A DNA stretch of 64,000 nt, from the NCBI GenBank assembly GCA_964016985.1, contig OZ024828.1, forward strand, positions 13,415,742-13,479,741, written 5' to 3'. This DNA comes from Anodontia alba. Lineage: Eukaryota > Mollusca > Bivalvia > Lucinida > Lucinidae. The position numbers and the translations under genes are program-made. The notes under the pieces were generated by a model, which was given only the letters and a program-made list of their open reading frames with translations, did no database searches and had not been told where the DNA came from. This document shows positions 32,749 to 44,653 of the stretch, one piece after another (the first letter of the stretch is position 1; each line of letters begins with the position of its first letter).

Positions 32749-34866
32749 AGCCAAAGGCTCATGGTAAGCTTTTGTGACCGGTCTTCGTCCGTCGTGCGTC
32801 TGTCAACTTTTTACTTAAAAGACATCATCTCCTAAACCGGTGAATGGATTTTGAAATAATTTTACAGGAATGTTCCTTGGGTGACCCTCTACCAAAATTG
32901 CCTAAATTGTTCCGCTCTGCTAAACAAAATGGTCGCCAGAGCTAAAAGTAGAAAAACCCTTTAAACGACATCTCCTCCCAGGCCAATAATCCGATTTTAA
33001 AATAATTTAACAGAAATGTTCCTCTCATGCCCCTTTACCAAAATTGCCTAAATGGTTCCGCTCCGCTAAACAAAATGGCCGCCAGAGCTCATATTAGAAA
33101 AAAAAAACTTTAAACGACATCTCCTCCCAGGCCTATGGCCCAATTTCAAAATCATTTCACAGAAATGTTCCTCTCATTCCCTTTTACTAAAATTGCCTGA
33201 ATGGTTCCGCTCCGTTAAACAAAATGGCCACCAGAGCTAAAAATAGAGAAACTTTTAAACGACATCTTCTACCAGGCCAATGGCCCCATTTCAAAATAAT
33301 TTCACAAAAGTGTTCCTTTCATGCCCCTTTCAAAAATTGCCTAAATTGTTCCGCTCCGCTAAACAAAATGCCCGCCAAAGCTAAAATTAGAAAAAGCTTT
33401 AAATGACATCTCTTCCCAGGCCAATGGCTTGATTTAAAAAAAAATCATAGAAATGTTCCTCTCATGCCCTTTTACTAAAGTTGCTAAAATGGTTCCGCTC
33501 CGCAGAACAAAATGGCCGCCAGAGCTGAAAATAGAAAAAACATTTTAAACGACATCTTTTTCTAGGCCAAGGGCCCAATTTCAAAATAATTTCACTGAAA
33601 TGTTTCTCTAATGCCACTTTACCAAAATTGCTAAAATGGTTTGGATCCGCTAAACAAAATGACCGCCAGAGCTAAAAATAGAAAAAGGGGCGTAGACTGT
33701 CATGAGTCTGTCAACAATTTACTTAAGAAACATCTTCTCCGAAACCGTTTAATGGATTTTGAAATATTTTTTTACAGGAACGTTCCCTGAGTGACCCTCT
33801 ACCAAAATTGCAAAAATGGTTCCGCTCAGTTGACAAAATGGTCACCAGAGCTCAAAATAGAAAAAAAAATCCTTTTTAACAACACCTCCCATGCCAGTGG
33901 CGCGATTTCAAAATAATTTCACAGAAACGTTCCTCTAATGCGCCTTTACCAAAATTGCTAAAATGGTTCCCCTCTGCTAAACAAAAAAAGTAGAAAACCT
34001 TTAAACAACATTTTCTCTTAGGCCTATGACCGGATTTCAAAATAATTTCACGGAAACGTTCCTCTTTTGACCCTTTACCAAAATTGCTAAAATGGTTCTG
34101 TTTGGAATAACAAAATGGCCACCAGAGCTAAAAAAAATAGAAGGACGTAGACTGTCATGCATCTATCAACAATTTACTTAAGAGGCATCTCCTCCTCAAC
34201 GGGTTAATGGATTTTGAAATAATTTTACAGGAATGGTTCTTGAAGGACCCTCTTCCAAAATTGCTACAATGGTCCTCTTAGGCCTATGACCGGTTTTCAA
34301 AATAATTTCACAGAAATGTTCCTCTTATGTCCCTTGACCAAAATTGCTAAAATGGTTCATATTGGCTTAACAAAATGGCCACCAGAGCTAAAAATAGAAA
34401 AAGGGCGTAGACTGCCATGTATCTGACAACAATTTACTTATCTCCTCCTAAACCGGTCAATGGATTTTGAAATAATTTTACAGGAATGTTTCTTGTGTGA
34501 CCCTCTACCAAAATAGTACAATGGCATGGTTTCGCTAAACAAAATGGCATCTAGAGCAAAAAAAAAAAAAAAAAAAGGAAAATCTTTAAACAACATCTCC
34601 TCCTAGGCCAAGGGCCCAATTGCAAAATAATTTCACAGAAATGTTCCTCTAATGCCCCTTTACCAAAATTGCTAAAATGTTCTGCTCTGCTGAACAAAAT
34701 GACCACCAGAGCTAAAAATAGAAAAAACCTTTAAACAATATCTGCTAGGCCTATGGCCTGATTTCAAAATAATTTCGCAGAAATGTTCCTCTGATTAAGT
34801 CGTATTCTCCTTGAGTGCTATGATACTCAGGTGAGCGATATAGGGCCACCTTGGCCCTCTTATTAT
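32749..34866 (+). mobile_element. Satellite-like array element (GGTTCCGCTCCGCT type)
   Basis: Starts with the hairpin AGCTCATCTGAGCC/GGCTCATGGTAAGCT (32749-32780) and CTTCGTCCGTCGTGCG. About fourteen units of roughly 130 bp follow, with CCAATTTCAAAATAATTTCA, AGAAATGTTCCTCT, AATGGTTCCGCTCCGC and AAAATGGCCGCCAGAGCTAA. ATTTACTTAAGA leader-like pieces recur at 33720, 34165 and 34430, so a longer period is superimposed. It ends CAGGTGAGCGATATAGGGCC with hairpin AGGGCCACCTTGGCCCT (34842-34858). Confidence 0.75.
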
Positions 34867-34975
34867 ATAATCATCATGAATCTTGGTCAGAATGTTTGCC
34901 TTGATCATTTATGGGTCAGGTAAGTGCTATAATACTCAGGTGAGCGTTACAGGGCCATCATGGCCCTCTTCTTTT
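34867..34975 (+). repeat. Second array-element right end
   Basis: ACTCAGGTGAGCGTTACAGG and hairpin AGGGCCATCATGGCCCT (34951-34967): a duplicate 3' end about 110 bp after the first. Confidence 0.75.
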
Positions 34976-34984
34976 ATCATTAAC

Positions 34985-35062
34985 ATGTATGTTGTATGTA
35001 CTCATTAGAATCGCTTCATTAAGGTGATTCTAATGATTACAATCAACATACTACATGTATTA
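34985..35062. repeat. Decayed palindrome related to family H core
   Basis: GTACTCATTAGAATCGC and its inverse GGTGATTCTAATGATTAC with GTATGTTG arms; no H-type flanks. Confidence 0.6.
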
Positions 35063-35079
35063 TTTTATAGAAGACATCT

Positions 35080-35323
35080 GGGCCCAGTTGTTCAAAGCTA
35101 ACGATGTCGTTAGTTAACGATTCGTTAAAATTTACATCGAGTGATACACAAATATGCTGAAATTTTTTGCTGAAAAAATGTGAGTAGCTTTTGCAGTGCA
35201 AAAGCTACTCACATTTTTTCAGCAAAAAATATCAGAATTTTGTATATTGAATCCGCTAAAACAGTTAACGAAATGATCCTTAACAAGCTCGTTAAGCTAA
35301 CGAAGCTTTGAACAACTGGGCCC
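35080..35323. mobile_element. GGGCCCAGTTG miniature element, copy 2
   Basis: Ends GGGCCCAGTTGTTCAAAGC and GCTTTGAACAACTGGGCCC. The centre is a perfect hairpin: GTGAGTAGCTTTTGCA meets TGCAAAAGCTACTCAC, bounded by CTGAAAAAAT words. Confidence 0.9.
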
Positions 35324-36059
35324 TGTAAATTATCCCCATTTGCCTTCTGGACTGGATGCTTTGATTAAACCTTAGTGGCTAGAACTAACCATGTCTAAAA
35401 CGAATTTCCATGGTCCCAAAGATGATTGAGCCATTGAAATTTAACTGTAACTTGTGAAATAAAATAAGGAAAATCTTGGATTTTAAATTGTTTATGCTGA
35501 ATAAGAGGTTGCTTGAAGTAACAAACAAGGTTATTATAAATGTGCTTTAAAAACCTCAAAAGTTTGAAGAAAACAAATTAAATGTAGACCCATATCCATA
35601 TTTTCACTATATGTTATGGAGGAACATGAAGTTGATGTATATTGTTCAGCAGCCAATGCGCAGCGAATTTGCAGACTGATGCGAGTCCTAGCTTGGCGCG
35701 TATGTCTGAAGGTACAAAAACTCACACCGACTCCCATTAACTCTTGTCCTGCTGAACCCGGATATACCCTGCCTTTGCAAACATTGTAGATCCAGGTCAG
35801 TTGGCTTTTGAAGATCGGCACTGTTTGTCATTAGTATGTGAATTTATAGCAACAATACGGATCAAGTAATCTGATTGGCTGAAAATTAGAACTGGGCGTG
35901 GTATCTTAATTATTCAGCAGGACAAGGGATAATTTTAACGTTAACACATCCATGTTAAATGTATACTTCTTGGCTAAATAATGCTATTTTTATCCTAAAA
36001 TATTGATATTATCCCGATTTTTCCAAAACATATGTCGTGGTATTCATTTGAAGCGCATC
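35324..36059. other. No recognised gene
   Basis: No motif in either strand. A half core (CATATGTCGTGGTATTCATT) lies at about 36029. Confidence 0.5.
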
Positions 36060-36343
36060 CATTATGAAAACACACCCATTTAAATATATTGAGAATTTTA
36101 CCACCAAAAAATGAAAACTTTTAGATGAAAAATTCTGGTAGTTTTCATATTTCTGCTCAAAACATAGATTGTGGGTACTTGTTAGAACTGCCTTAGTAAG
36201 GCGGCTCTAACGAGTACCACAATCTATGTTTTTGAGCAGAAATAAGAAAATTAATGTACACCCCTGTAAACCCCAGTTTTAGTGTATAAAAGTGGGGTTT
36301 AAGGGGGTGTAAACTATAAAGCGTTTTTTTTTTTTTCGTGATG
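36060..36343. mobile_element. Family H element, copy 7
   Basis: Ends CATTATGAAAACACAC and TTTTTTTCGTGATG (with a T expansion). The hairpin arms meet at CCTTAGTAAGGCGG, with GAACTG versus CGGCTC mismatches. Confidence 0.85.
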
Positions 36344-36534
36344 ACAGAGATTATATATGTTTTGTGAATAAGAAAAGCAATATATGAAAATGCATATTTG
36401 CTTCAAGCTGTATGTGAGTGGGAATACCAATACAGACAAACAAACACATGGACAGACATAAATGGCAAGGTTAAAGTGGTGATCATTTGTCAAAACATTA
36501 TTTTTCAAGTAGCAACCCTTACCAAATACAGGGC

Positions 36535-37010
36535 TTCTGGCAATATATTGTGGCAATATTGCAGCAATATTACTGGAATATATTCTGGATGTATTTCTGC
36601 AATATTAAGGCAAATTAGTTTTCCGCTATATTCATTACGAAAACATGCCTATTCAAATATATAGAAAATTTCACCTCCAAAAATTGAAAATTTTCAGATA
36701 AAAATCTCTGTTATTTTTCATATTTCTGCTCAAAACATAGATTGTGGGTACTCGTTAGAACCGCCTCGGCGAGGCGGTTCTAACGAGTACCCACAATATA
36801 TGTTTTGAGCAGAAATAAGAAAAATAATGTATACCCCTGTAAACCCCAGTTTTACTATATAAAAGTGGGGTTTAAGGGGGTCAAAATTATATAGGCATGT
36901 TATCGTGATGTGCCGGAATGATCCTTCTTGGCAATATTGCTGCAATACTGCCAAAACCATCCAGATATGAACTGGAACATAAATTTCTGGCAATATCGCC
37001 AAAAAAAAAA
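36535..37010. repeat. GCAATATTGC-rich element split by family H
   Basis: GGCAATATTGCAGCAATATT at 36551 and GGCAATATTGCTGCAATACT at 36931 lie on either side of H copy 8. They look like one palindromic AT-rich element interrupted by the insertion. Confidence 0.5.
36633..36910. mobile_element. Family H element, copy 8
   Basis: Ends CATTACGAAAACATGCC and GGCATGTTATCGTGATG. The central hairpin (GTGGGTACTCGTTAGAACCG, meeting at CCTCGGCGAGG) is near-perfect over about 40 bp per arm. Probably a young copy. Confidence 0.9.
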
Positions 37011-37076
37011 AGTATTAGTCACCACAATGTAGCATTGTGTTAATGTGGTTATTAGTATGGCTGTTAATTCTAACAT

Positions 37077-37318
37077 GGCGGGCCCCCGTAGCCTAGTGGA
37101 TAAGAGAGTTGACTCTTAATCCATTAGGTTTCTCACCGCTGTGGTTCGAGCCTCGCTCGGGTCATATGTGGGAAAGCCAAGATCTGCTTACGGATGGTCA
37201 GGTGGTTTTTCTCCGGGTTCTCCGGTTTTCGTCCACCTTTGCTGAACGATCGGCTCGATATAAGTGAAATATTCTTGAAAGGGCCGTAAAACCCAAATCA
37301 AAAAAAAAAAAAAAAAAA
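37077..37318 (+). mobile_element. SINE-3 (tRNA-derived), copy 2
   Basis: The head GGGCCCCCGTAGCCTAGTGG has an A box, and the B box is GGTTCGAGCC. The body continues to AAAGGGCCGTAAAACCCAAA and a poly(A) of about 18 bp. The 12 bp TSD TAATTCTAACAT lies at 37065-37076 and 37319-37330. Confidence 0.93.
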
Positions 37319-37482
37319 TAATTCTAACATATGCAAGAAACTATATAAAAAAATAAGCTTGACTTGATTGAGTCAGGGAATGTGCTAGTAATACCATGAA
37401 CTTGAAAATTACATACATAAAATTTCCTTAACAAACTCGTCTTTCACAGAAAAAAAAATAAATTCTTAAGAAGACCCTGGTT

Positions 37483-40400
37483 AGCTCACCTGAGCCTTTG
37501 GCTCACTGGTGAGCTTATAGCATGACCAGCCTGTGCTGTCGTCTGTAGTCTGTCAACATTTTCAAACATCTTTTCCTCTGTAACCACTGGGCCGATTGAA
37601 GTCAAATTTCATGTGGAGCATCCATGGGTTAGGGGACAAAAGTTCGTTTGCGGGGTCCAGGTTACTTGACCAAGATAGCCGCCATGTCCATATAAGGTAA
37701 AACCCTTCAAAAATCTTCTTCTCCCGAACCAGTAGGCCAATTGTCATGAAGCTTGGTATGTAGCATTCGGGACTCGAGCCAATCATAGTTCATTAAAATG
37801 ATGACAAGGTCAAGGTCAAATTTATTCGCATAGACTTTTGTATGGGAAAAAGTTAAAACCTTGTATTTTTGTCGCAATTGCTTTAGCATGGGAGACTTAG
37901 GCGTGCAAGTTTCCGCCCGTCCGTCCGTCTTTCCGTCAACATTTACCCTCCTGTGAGCGCAACTCCTCTTACAGTTTTGTACCGATCATTTTGAAACTTT
38001 GCATGGGGTTTTGTCATGATATGAAAATGTGCATGTTGTTTGGATATAATTGTCAGATTATTTTTTGTCACTTTTTTCACATTGTGAACTTAGTCATTTT
38101 TTCACCTCAATATATAGACAGTGGGTACCTCTTGTGAACGCGACTCCTCTTACAGTTTTATACTGATTGTTTTGAAATTTTGCATGTGTTTTTTTTTTTC
38201 ATGGCATGAGGATGTGCATGTGATTTGGGTAAAATTGTAAGAACATTTTTGTCACTTTATCCACATTGTGAACTTAGTCATTTTCACCCTCAATATATAG
38301 GCTCACCTCTTGTGAGCGCAGCTCCTCTTACAGTTTAGTACCTATTAATTTGAAACTTTGCATATGTTTTCTTCATGGTATGAGAATGTGCATGTGGTTT
38401 GGATATAATTGTTAGATTATTTGTTGTCACTTTTTCTACATTGTGAACTTAGTCATTTTCACCCTTTATATATAAACAGTTGGTACCTCTTGTGAGTGCA
38501 GCTCCTCTTATGATTTTGTACCGATTATTATGAAACTATGCATGTGTTTTCTTCATGTAGTGGGGCTGTGCATGTGATTTGTTTCACTTTTTCCACATTG
38601 TGAGCTTAGTCATTTTTCACCCTTTATATATAAACAGTTGGTACCTCTTGTGAGTGCAACCTCTCACAGTTTTGTACTGATTATTATGAAACTTTGCATG
38701 TGTTTTCCTTATGGTATGAGGATGTGCAATTGATTTAGATATAATTGTTAGATTTTATTTTCACTTTATCCACATTGTGAACTTAGTTCACCCTCAATAT
38801 ATAGACAGTGGGTACCTCGTTAGCACAACTCCTCATACAAATTTATACTAATCTTTTTGGAACTTTGCACGTACTTTTTCCATAGTCAGAAGATGTGCAC
38901 GTGCTTTTCATATAATCCTTGCCATATTTTTTGTCACTTTTTGGTTCTTTTTGAACTTTGTCATTTACTGACCTCAGATGTATAGACAATGGGTACCATG
39001 TCATTGCAACTTCTCATACAATTTTAAACCGGTCGTTTTGAAACTTCGCACATGTTTTCTCCCATTTACCCTGTGAGGCTTGTGAGAGCAACCCCTCTCA
39101 CAGTTTTGTACCGATCATTTTGAAACTTTGCATGTGTTTTCGTCATGATATGTAGATGTGCATGTGGTTTGGATATAATTGTCAGATTTATTTTTGTCAC
39201 TTTTTCAACAATGTGAACTGAGTCATTTTTCACATTCAATATATAGACAGTGGGTACCTCGTGAGCACAACTCCTCATACAATTTTATACCAACCTTTGT
39301 AAAACTTTGGACTCGTTTCCTCCATAGTCTGAAGATGTGCACGTGCTTTTCATATAATCCTTGCCATATTTTTTGTCACTTTTTGTCCTTTTTGAACTTT
39401 GTCATTTACTGACCTCAGATGTATAGACAGTGGGTATCATGTCATTGTAACTTCTCATACAAGTTTAAACCGGTCTTTTTGAAACTTTGCACATGTTTTC
39501 TCCCGGGTCTGCAGAAGTGCACATGGGTTGAATATTATTTTAGTTTTATTTTTATCACTTTTTCCACTTTAACAGTCATTTTCTTCACCTCAGAATTCAT
39601 TCCACATTGTGAACTTAGTCATTTTTCACCCTCAATATACAGACAGTGGGTACATCGTGAGCACAACTCCTAATAAAATTTTATACCAATCTTTTTAAAA
39701 CTTTGGACATGTTTTCTCCATAGTCTGAAGCTGTGCATCTGCTTTTTGTTGCACCTGCTTTAGCATGGGCGACTTAGACGTGCAAGTTTCCGTTTCCGTG
39801 CGTCCGTCCGTTCGTCTTTCCGTCAACATTTACCCTGGATGTCTTGTGAGCGCAACTCTTCTTACAGTTAAATGATGACCCTGGATGGCCTTGATGTCGT
39901 CTGTAGTCTGTCGTCTGTCAACATTTTCAAACATCTCCGAAACCACTGGGCCGATTAAAGTCAAATTTCATGTGGAGCATCCATGTGATAGGGAAACGAA
40001 AATTTGTTCTCCGGGTCCAGGTCACTTGACCAAAATGGCCGCCATGCCCATTCAAGGTAAAAACCCTTCAAAAATCTTCTTCTCCCGAACCAGTAGGCCG
40101 ATTGTCATAAAGCTTGGTATGTACTAGCATTGGGGACTCCAGCCAATCATAGTTTATTCAAATGTTGACATGGTCAAGGTCAAATTTGTTCGCATAGAGT
40201 TTTGTATGGGAAAAGTCAAAACTGTATATTTTTTAGAAACTTTTCCAGCCTGTGATCTGAAGATTTATAGATGCAGGGTGCTAAATAAGTAAATGAAACT
40301 ACATGAGTATTCAAGGTCAAGATCATTCCTTGACCATGGCCCAAGGTCATTCAGATATGAAAATCAAAACTTGTTTTTCTCAGAAACTACTGGGCGGACA

Positions 40401-40951
40401 TTTGTAACCAGATTTCATATAAAAGCTTTTAGGAACAAGGAAGTGAAAATTAATAAATATGAGTTTGGTCTCATAACAAATATGGCTGCCAATTTATATC
40501 AAGGTCAAATTTGGTTGCATATGCTTTTGTATGGGAAAAAGTGGAAATTTTTAATTTTTTTGAAACTGTTGTTGTCTTTGAACCCTCGTTACAAGGATAG
40601 CATTTGTTCCCAAAGACGTTACCATTAAAATGAATTTGCTGTTGTACAGAAAACTTAATGAGCAGATTGATATGTAAGAAATGTCTTGTTTTGTTCTTAT
40701 TTCCTCATAGAACATATCTTTGGAATATTTGTTAGAATCGCCTTAACAAATATCCAAAACATATGTTTCTTTAAAGTATTAAATACAATATTCTTGCATA
40801 ATTTGTGCCTAATTGTTACCGCTTAAGCGAAGGATTCGTGACAGTTAAATTGTCATTATAATGAATTGTGTCGTTATATCGAGTGTCGGTATAAATACGG
40901 TTGTCTGTAACACTCAGCACTCAGGTGAGCTGTTTAGGACCATTGGTCCTC
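37483..40951 (+). mobile_element. Hairpin-ended array element interrupted by another array
   Basis: Left hairpin AGCTCACCTGAGCCTTTGGC (37483-37514); right hairpin AGGACCATTGGTCCT (40936-40950) after CACTCAGGTGAGC. Internal units contain AACCACTGGGCCGATT, GAAGTCAAATTTCATGTGGA, AATGGCCGCCATG and CGAACCAGTAGGCC at 37560-37865, and resume at about 39900-40560. The gap between is the unrelated array at 37866. The pogo-like remnant near 40725-40910 lies before the right end. Confidence 0.7.
37866..39880 (+). mobile_element. ~180 bp satellite-like array inserted in the 37483 element
   Basis: Starts TTGTCGCAATTGCTTTAGCA, then CCGTCCGTCCGTC and GTCAACATTTACCCT. About ten units carry GAGCGCAACTCCTCTTACAG, TTTTGAAACTTTGCATG, GATGTGCATGTG and CACTTTTTCCACATTGTGAA; unit starts lie near 37955, 38133, 38310, 38491, 38651, 38818, 39001/39079, 39260, 39441 and 39658. 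A second left end (TGCACCTGCTTTAGCATGGG) begins at about 39750, so two copies abut. Confidence 0.75.
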
Positions 40952-42774
40952 TGATTTTAATGTAAAAACTATCATCTTACTTTGAGAACAAAATTTCAAA
41001 TGTCCTTATGTTTACTTTCTGAGTTGAAACTATTCCTCACAAATGTAATAATTTTGTATTTCCTACTTTCACTGCCTGGTTAATGTAAGTCTTATAGCTA
41101 GGCCAATTTCCAGAATTCATGCAGAACGAAATAATTTATCAGTGTCAGAATCATAGCTACCATTAGAAAACATACAGTGTTGAACAATAAGCAAACTATC
41201 TGAAAAACGCTCACTTGTATCAAAAACACTTGGCTAGATATGCAAAATATAAAAAAAAAGATTCCTGAAATTATTTAGCAAGATAAGAAGCAGAAACAAA
41301 AACTCCTTTTCAAGAATTATAAAGGGAAATAACCCTGTGTTCGTATTTTTGTCTAACAGCAACAGCTCATCAGTATCAACCTTTATGCAACATATGAAAA
41401 GGTTCCTGAATTATTTAGCAAGATAAGAATCAGAAACTAAAACACGCCTGGCAAAATATCACGGGTACCTCCGGCGGAGGTACTAATTATCGGTTGTGAC
41501 AGGCGTCCGGAGCTGCCTGTGTTGGTCAAAATACAGCCAAAAAAGATAGATGTACATCATTTTTGACAAAATACAAAGACATGGAGTTGATTAAAAATTG
41601 AAAAGTGCTATTCGACCCTTAAATACATTAAGTTTTGTCACACGTCATATCCCCCAGAACTTTCCATATTTACCAAAGATACGGCCTTTGAAGTAGCTTC
41701 GAAGTCAGCCCGAAGTACTCGAAACAGAAAAAGATCGATCGTTTTTTGGTTCTAAATGCAGGTATCTTGCATACGAATCTGTTTATCTCGGTACACTGAT
41801 GTAAAGTAAACCTGCTTGCCTGAATACAGATATCGATAAACTCCAAATAAGACTGGATTCTTCAAAAAACAGCTGGAGGTGCCTGTGACGTCGTGGAGGT
41901 GCCGGTGATAAAAAGAAATATAGTGAAAATCTGAATAGTTATTGCAGCTGCAAATATTGATATAATTCTTTTCTCTATATTTCTGCCTGGAAAGGATCAT
42001 TCATTCAGCGTCGCAATAAAGTATCATAATGTGTATGTCATGAATTTCCATGTTAAAGTTATAAAACATAAATCTCAAAGAATTATTGGCGCTTTTGAGT
42101 TAGATTGTCATAGGATGCTCACTGAAGAAAGACTTTTTTTCTTGAATGATGATGACTTTAATCGGGAGGTGCTGCCTGTTAATTATTCCAACTCGTAGAA
42201 AATTGTCTGTTGCTCAATATATCACACGCCATGCCAGCTACACATATGGTGTACCAAAAAGTATAAAAAATGCCGATGCCTGTCATCATAAATTATGACG
42301 CAATTACCGGAACACCTAAAATAACCTACGTTGACTTATCTTTAAGGTGTGAAATTTCCAAGGTCGTGCTTTACACTTTATATTAAGAATATTATAAAAA
42401 GTTAAGTAACTGAATCAATTGTGGATGTACTTAATCGATTAAACTGAAAAACAGAGCGAAAATGATTATCACATTCTAGTTTTCATGATACAAAATTACC
42501 TTAAAGTTAAGATGAGCTAAACTTTAAGGAATGATTGGAGTCCTGGGCCAGAAAGTTGACACATACATGGGGTACAACATACGTCACGATCACGTGATTC
42601 TAAAAATAAAATAATCTCGATGCCTGTAACAAAATGAGTTATATATCGCAAGTCTTACAAGGCCGATTTTAATTTTGTAAAATGCATGTACCATGAAGTG
42701 GCTTCTGTTTTCAGCGAATGTCAATATGTCAGTTACCAGAAGACTTCATACTGTGATAGATTACCAGGCGTGTA
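40952..42774. other. No recognised gene
   Basis: AT-rich. The minus frame at 41752-42000 and others lack motifs. ATTATTTAGCAAGATAAGAA occurs twice (41271 and 41412), a local duplication of about 140 bp. Confidence 0.45.
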
Positions 42775-43976
42775 TATAGTTAGACCGTGATGTGGAGCAG
42801 CGAATTTGTTTCCAGGTTACAGTCCACCAAATATTGAAAGAGTTATGTACCTTTCAATTTTTGTAACCATTTCGTTTCAGGCTAACTCCTCCTACAGTTT
42901 ACATCCAGTCAAGCTGAAACTTAATATATAGTTAGATCATAATGTGGAGCAACACATACTCTCAAAGTTACAGTCGACCAAATATTAACAGAGTTATGCC
43001 TCTTGGTAATTTTTTGTAAACATCGTTACAGGCTAACTCCTACAGTTTACATCCAATTAAGCTGAAACTTGATGCATGTATATAGTTAGATCATGATGTG
43101 AAGCAGCGCATATTGTTTCAAGGTTGCAGTCCACCAAATGTTAACAGAGTTATGCCCCTTTGAAACTTTTTGTAATTGTTTTTTGTTTCCGGCTAACTCC
43201 TCCAACAGTTTACATCAGATCGACCTGAAACTTTATTTTTAGTTAGACCATGATGAGGAGCAGCGCACATTATTTTCAAGGTCACAGTCCACCAATTATT
43301 AACAGAGTTATGCCCATTTGAAAATTTTTGTAAATATTTCATTTCTGGCTAACTCCTGTGGATTACATTGTATGAAGCTAAAGCTTTTTTAAATATTCGC
43401 ACCATGATGTGGAGCAGTGCATATTATTTCGAGATATCAGTCCACCAAATAGTAGAAGAGTTATATCCCTTTGAAAATTTCTGTAAATGTTATGTTTTTT
43501 GCTAACTCCCCTTGCAGTTTACATTCGATCTAGCTGAAACTTGATTTATAGATAGGCCATGATGTGGAGCAGCACATATTGTTTTGAAGTTACAGCCCAC
43601 GAAATATTAGCACTAATGACCCTTTGAAAAGATCATAAGCTAACTCCTATAGATTACATTACATCAAGCTAAAACATTGTAAAACGTTTCACTATGATTG
43701 TGAAGCAGCGCATACAATTTCGAGGTTACAGCCTACCAAATATTTCCTCCAACACTTTGCATCCCATCAAGCTGAAAGGTGATTTATAGTTAGACCATGA
43801 CGTGAAGCAGTGCATTTTGTTTTGAGGTTACAGTCCACCAAATATTAATGGAGTTCTGTCTGTCTGTCAATCCGTGTAAGCTTTTCGGACTCACACCTCC
43901 TACTCTCTTGTCAGTATAGGTGCTACATCTAATTACTTGCCTCGGGCCATGATGCCCCGCTTGGAGCTCTTGTTAT
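42775..43976 (+). mobile_element. Satellite-like array element (GCTAACTCCTCC type)
   Basis: About seven units of 150-165 bp with GGCTAACTCCTCCTACAGTT, AAGCTGAAACTTGAT, CATGATGTGGAGCAGCGCAT and AGTCCACCAAATATTA. It ends with the hairpin GGGCCATGATGCCCC (43944-43958) and GGAGCTCTTGTT. The left terminus is not clear. Confidence 0.7.
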
Positions 43977-43989
43977 AAAGTAGACAAAA

Positions 43990-44075
43990 GTATACAGACT
44001 GTAATCGGATTTGACTGAGCGCTTATAGGGGTATGTGAGGTAATTAGGTAGAATACAGTATGTTGATATTCCGCT
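43990..44075 (-). repeat. End fragment of the TACCGTATTC TIR family
   Basis: The reverse complement contains ACCTAATTACCTCACATACC and CCTATAAGCGCTCAGTCAA, matching 63533-63590. Confidence 0.6.
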
Positions 44076-44091
44076 AAATAATAATAAATAT

Positions 44092-44113
44092 TCTATTCTA
44101 TTCTATTCTATTC
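44092..44113 (+). repeat. (TTCTA)n microsatellite
   Basis: Four pentanucleotide units. Confidence 0.85.
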
Positions 44114-44143
44114 ATTGAGGAGACACGGATCGTAGACTTTTTT

Positions 44144-44258
44144 TTCGATTAAAATACATGTAGAAATACACAAAATAGTGCCTTCAGAGTAGTTGAATGA
44201 TTGACAATCATACAACTACCCTGAAGGTACTATTTCATATAGTTCTGTTTTAATCGGA
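44144..44258. repeat. Foldback just downstream of the METTL24-like stop
   Basis: CTTCAGAGTAGTTGAATGAT pairs with ATCATACAACTACCCTGAAG; outer arms CGATTAAAA / TTTTAATCG also pair. The hairpin lies 80 bp beyond the stop codon and may be transcribed in the 3' UTR. Confidence 0.8.
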
Positions 44259-44338
44259 GGAAAAAAAAAAAAAGCGTCAACAACACATGTCCTGTGGTAT
44301 AGATATAAAGAATGTCTGCAAAAAGAAAAAAAAACTGA

Positions 44339-44653
44339 TCAAACTGGACGTAGAAAGCACACTTCAAGTGTATTTGTCAATGGGTATTTAAATGGCGGCC
44401 ATATTTTCTTTTCGTATAAATTTCTTTCTCTCATAAATATTCTAAACCCTGCTTCATACAGCTGTCGTAGGACCGATAACTGGTCCTTTGAATGTACATG
44501 TCCCCAGAACACTGACGGTCTACCAGCTATCCTGGAGAAATGAATTTCTATGGGAATTTGTTTGACGTCATCTAAAGCCCCGGATTTTATCATATCTGGT
44601 ATTGCTTTCCACTCGTCGCCTTCGATGTCTATTTTTAGAATGTCAATGGTTCT
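44339..44653 (-). CDS. METTL24-like terminal coding exon
   Basis: A 315 bp exon (104 codons plus TGA) after acceptor TTATTTTTCAG. It starts RTIDILKIDIEGDEW, the strongest family signature: the Lys-Ile-Asp-x-Glu-Gly-x-Glu-Trp block of FkbM-like methyltransferases. It then carries IPDMIKSGALDDVKQI, PIEIHF, a SVLRQLYEAGFRIF helix-strand, and ends near LEVCFLRPV. An internal ATG at 44593 would give an 84-residue frame that starts too late and loses the DIEG block. I see no clear AATAAA in the first 300 bp downstream. A foldback at 44144-44258 lies in the presumed 3' UTR or just beyond it. Confidence 0.9.
   Translation of the reverse strand, partial: RTIDILKIDIEGDEWKAIPDMIKSGALDDVKQIPIEIHFSRIAGRPSVFWGHVHSKDQLSVLRQLYEAGFRIFMRERNLYEKKIWPPFKYPLTNTLEVCFLRPV

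Noticed and set aside
30234..34866. A CRISPR array.
   Set aside because: Units are about 130-145 bp, diverged throughout, without short direct repeats and unique spacers, and the DNA is eukaryotic.
37080..37160. A tRNA gene.
   Set aside because: Same reason: the tRNA-like part heads SINE-3, with poly(A) tail and a 12 bp target-site duplication.
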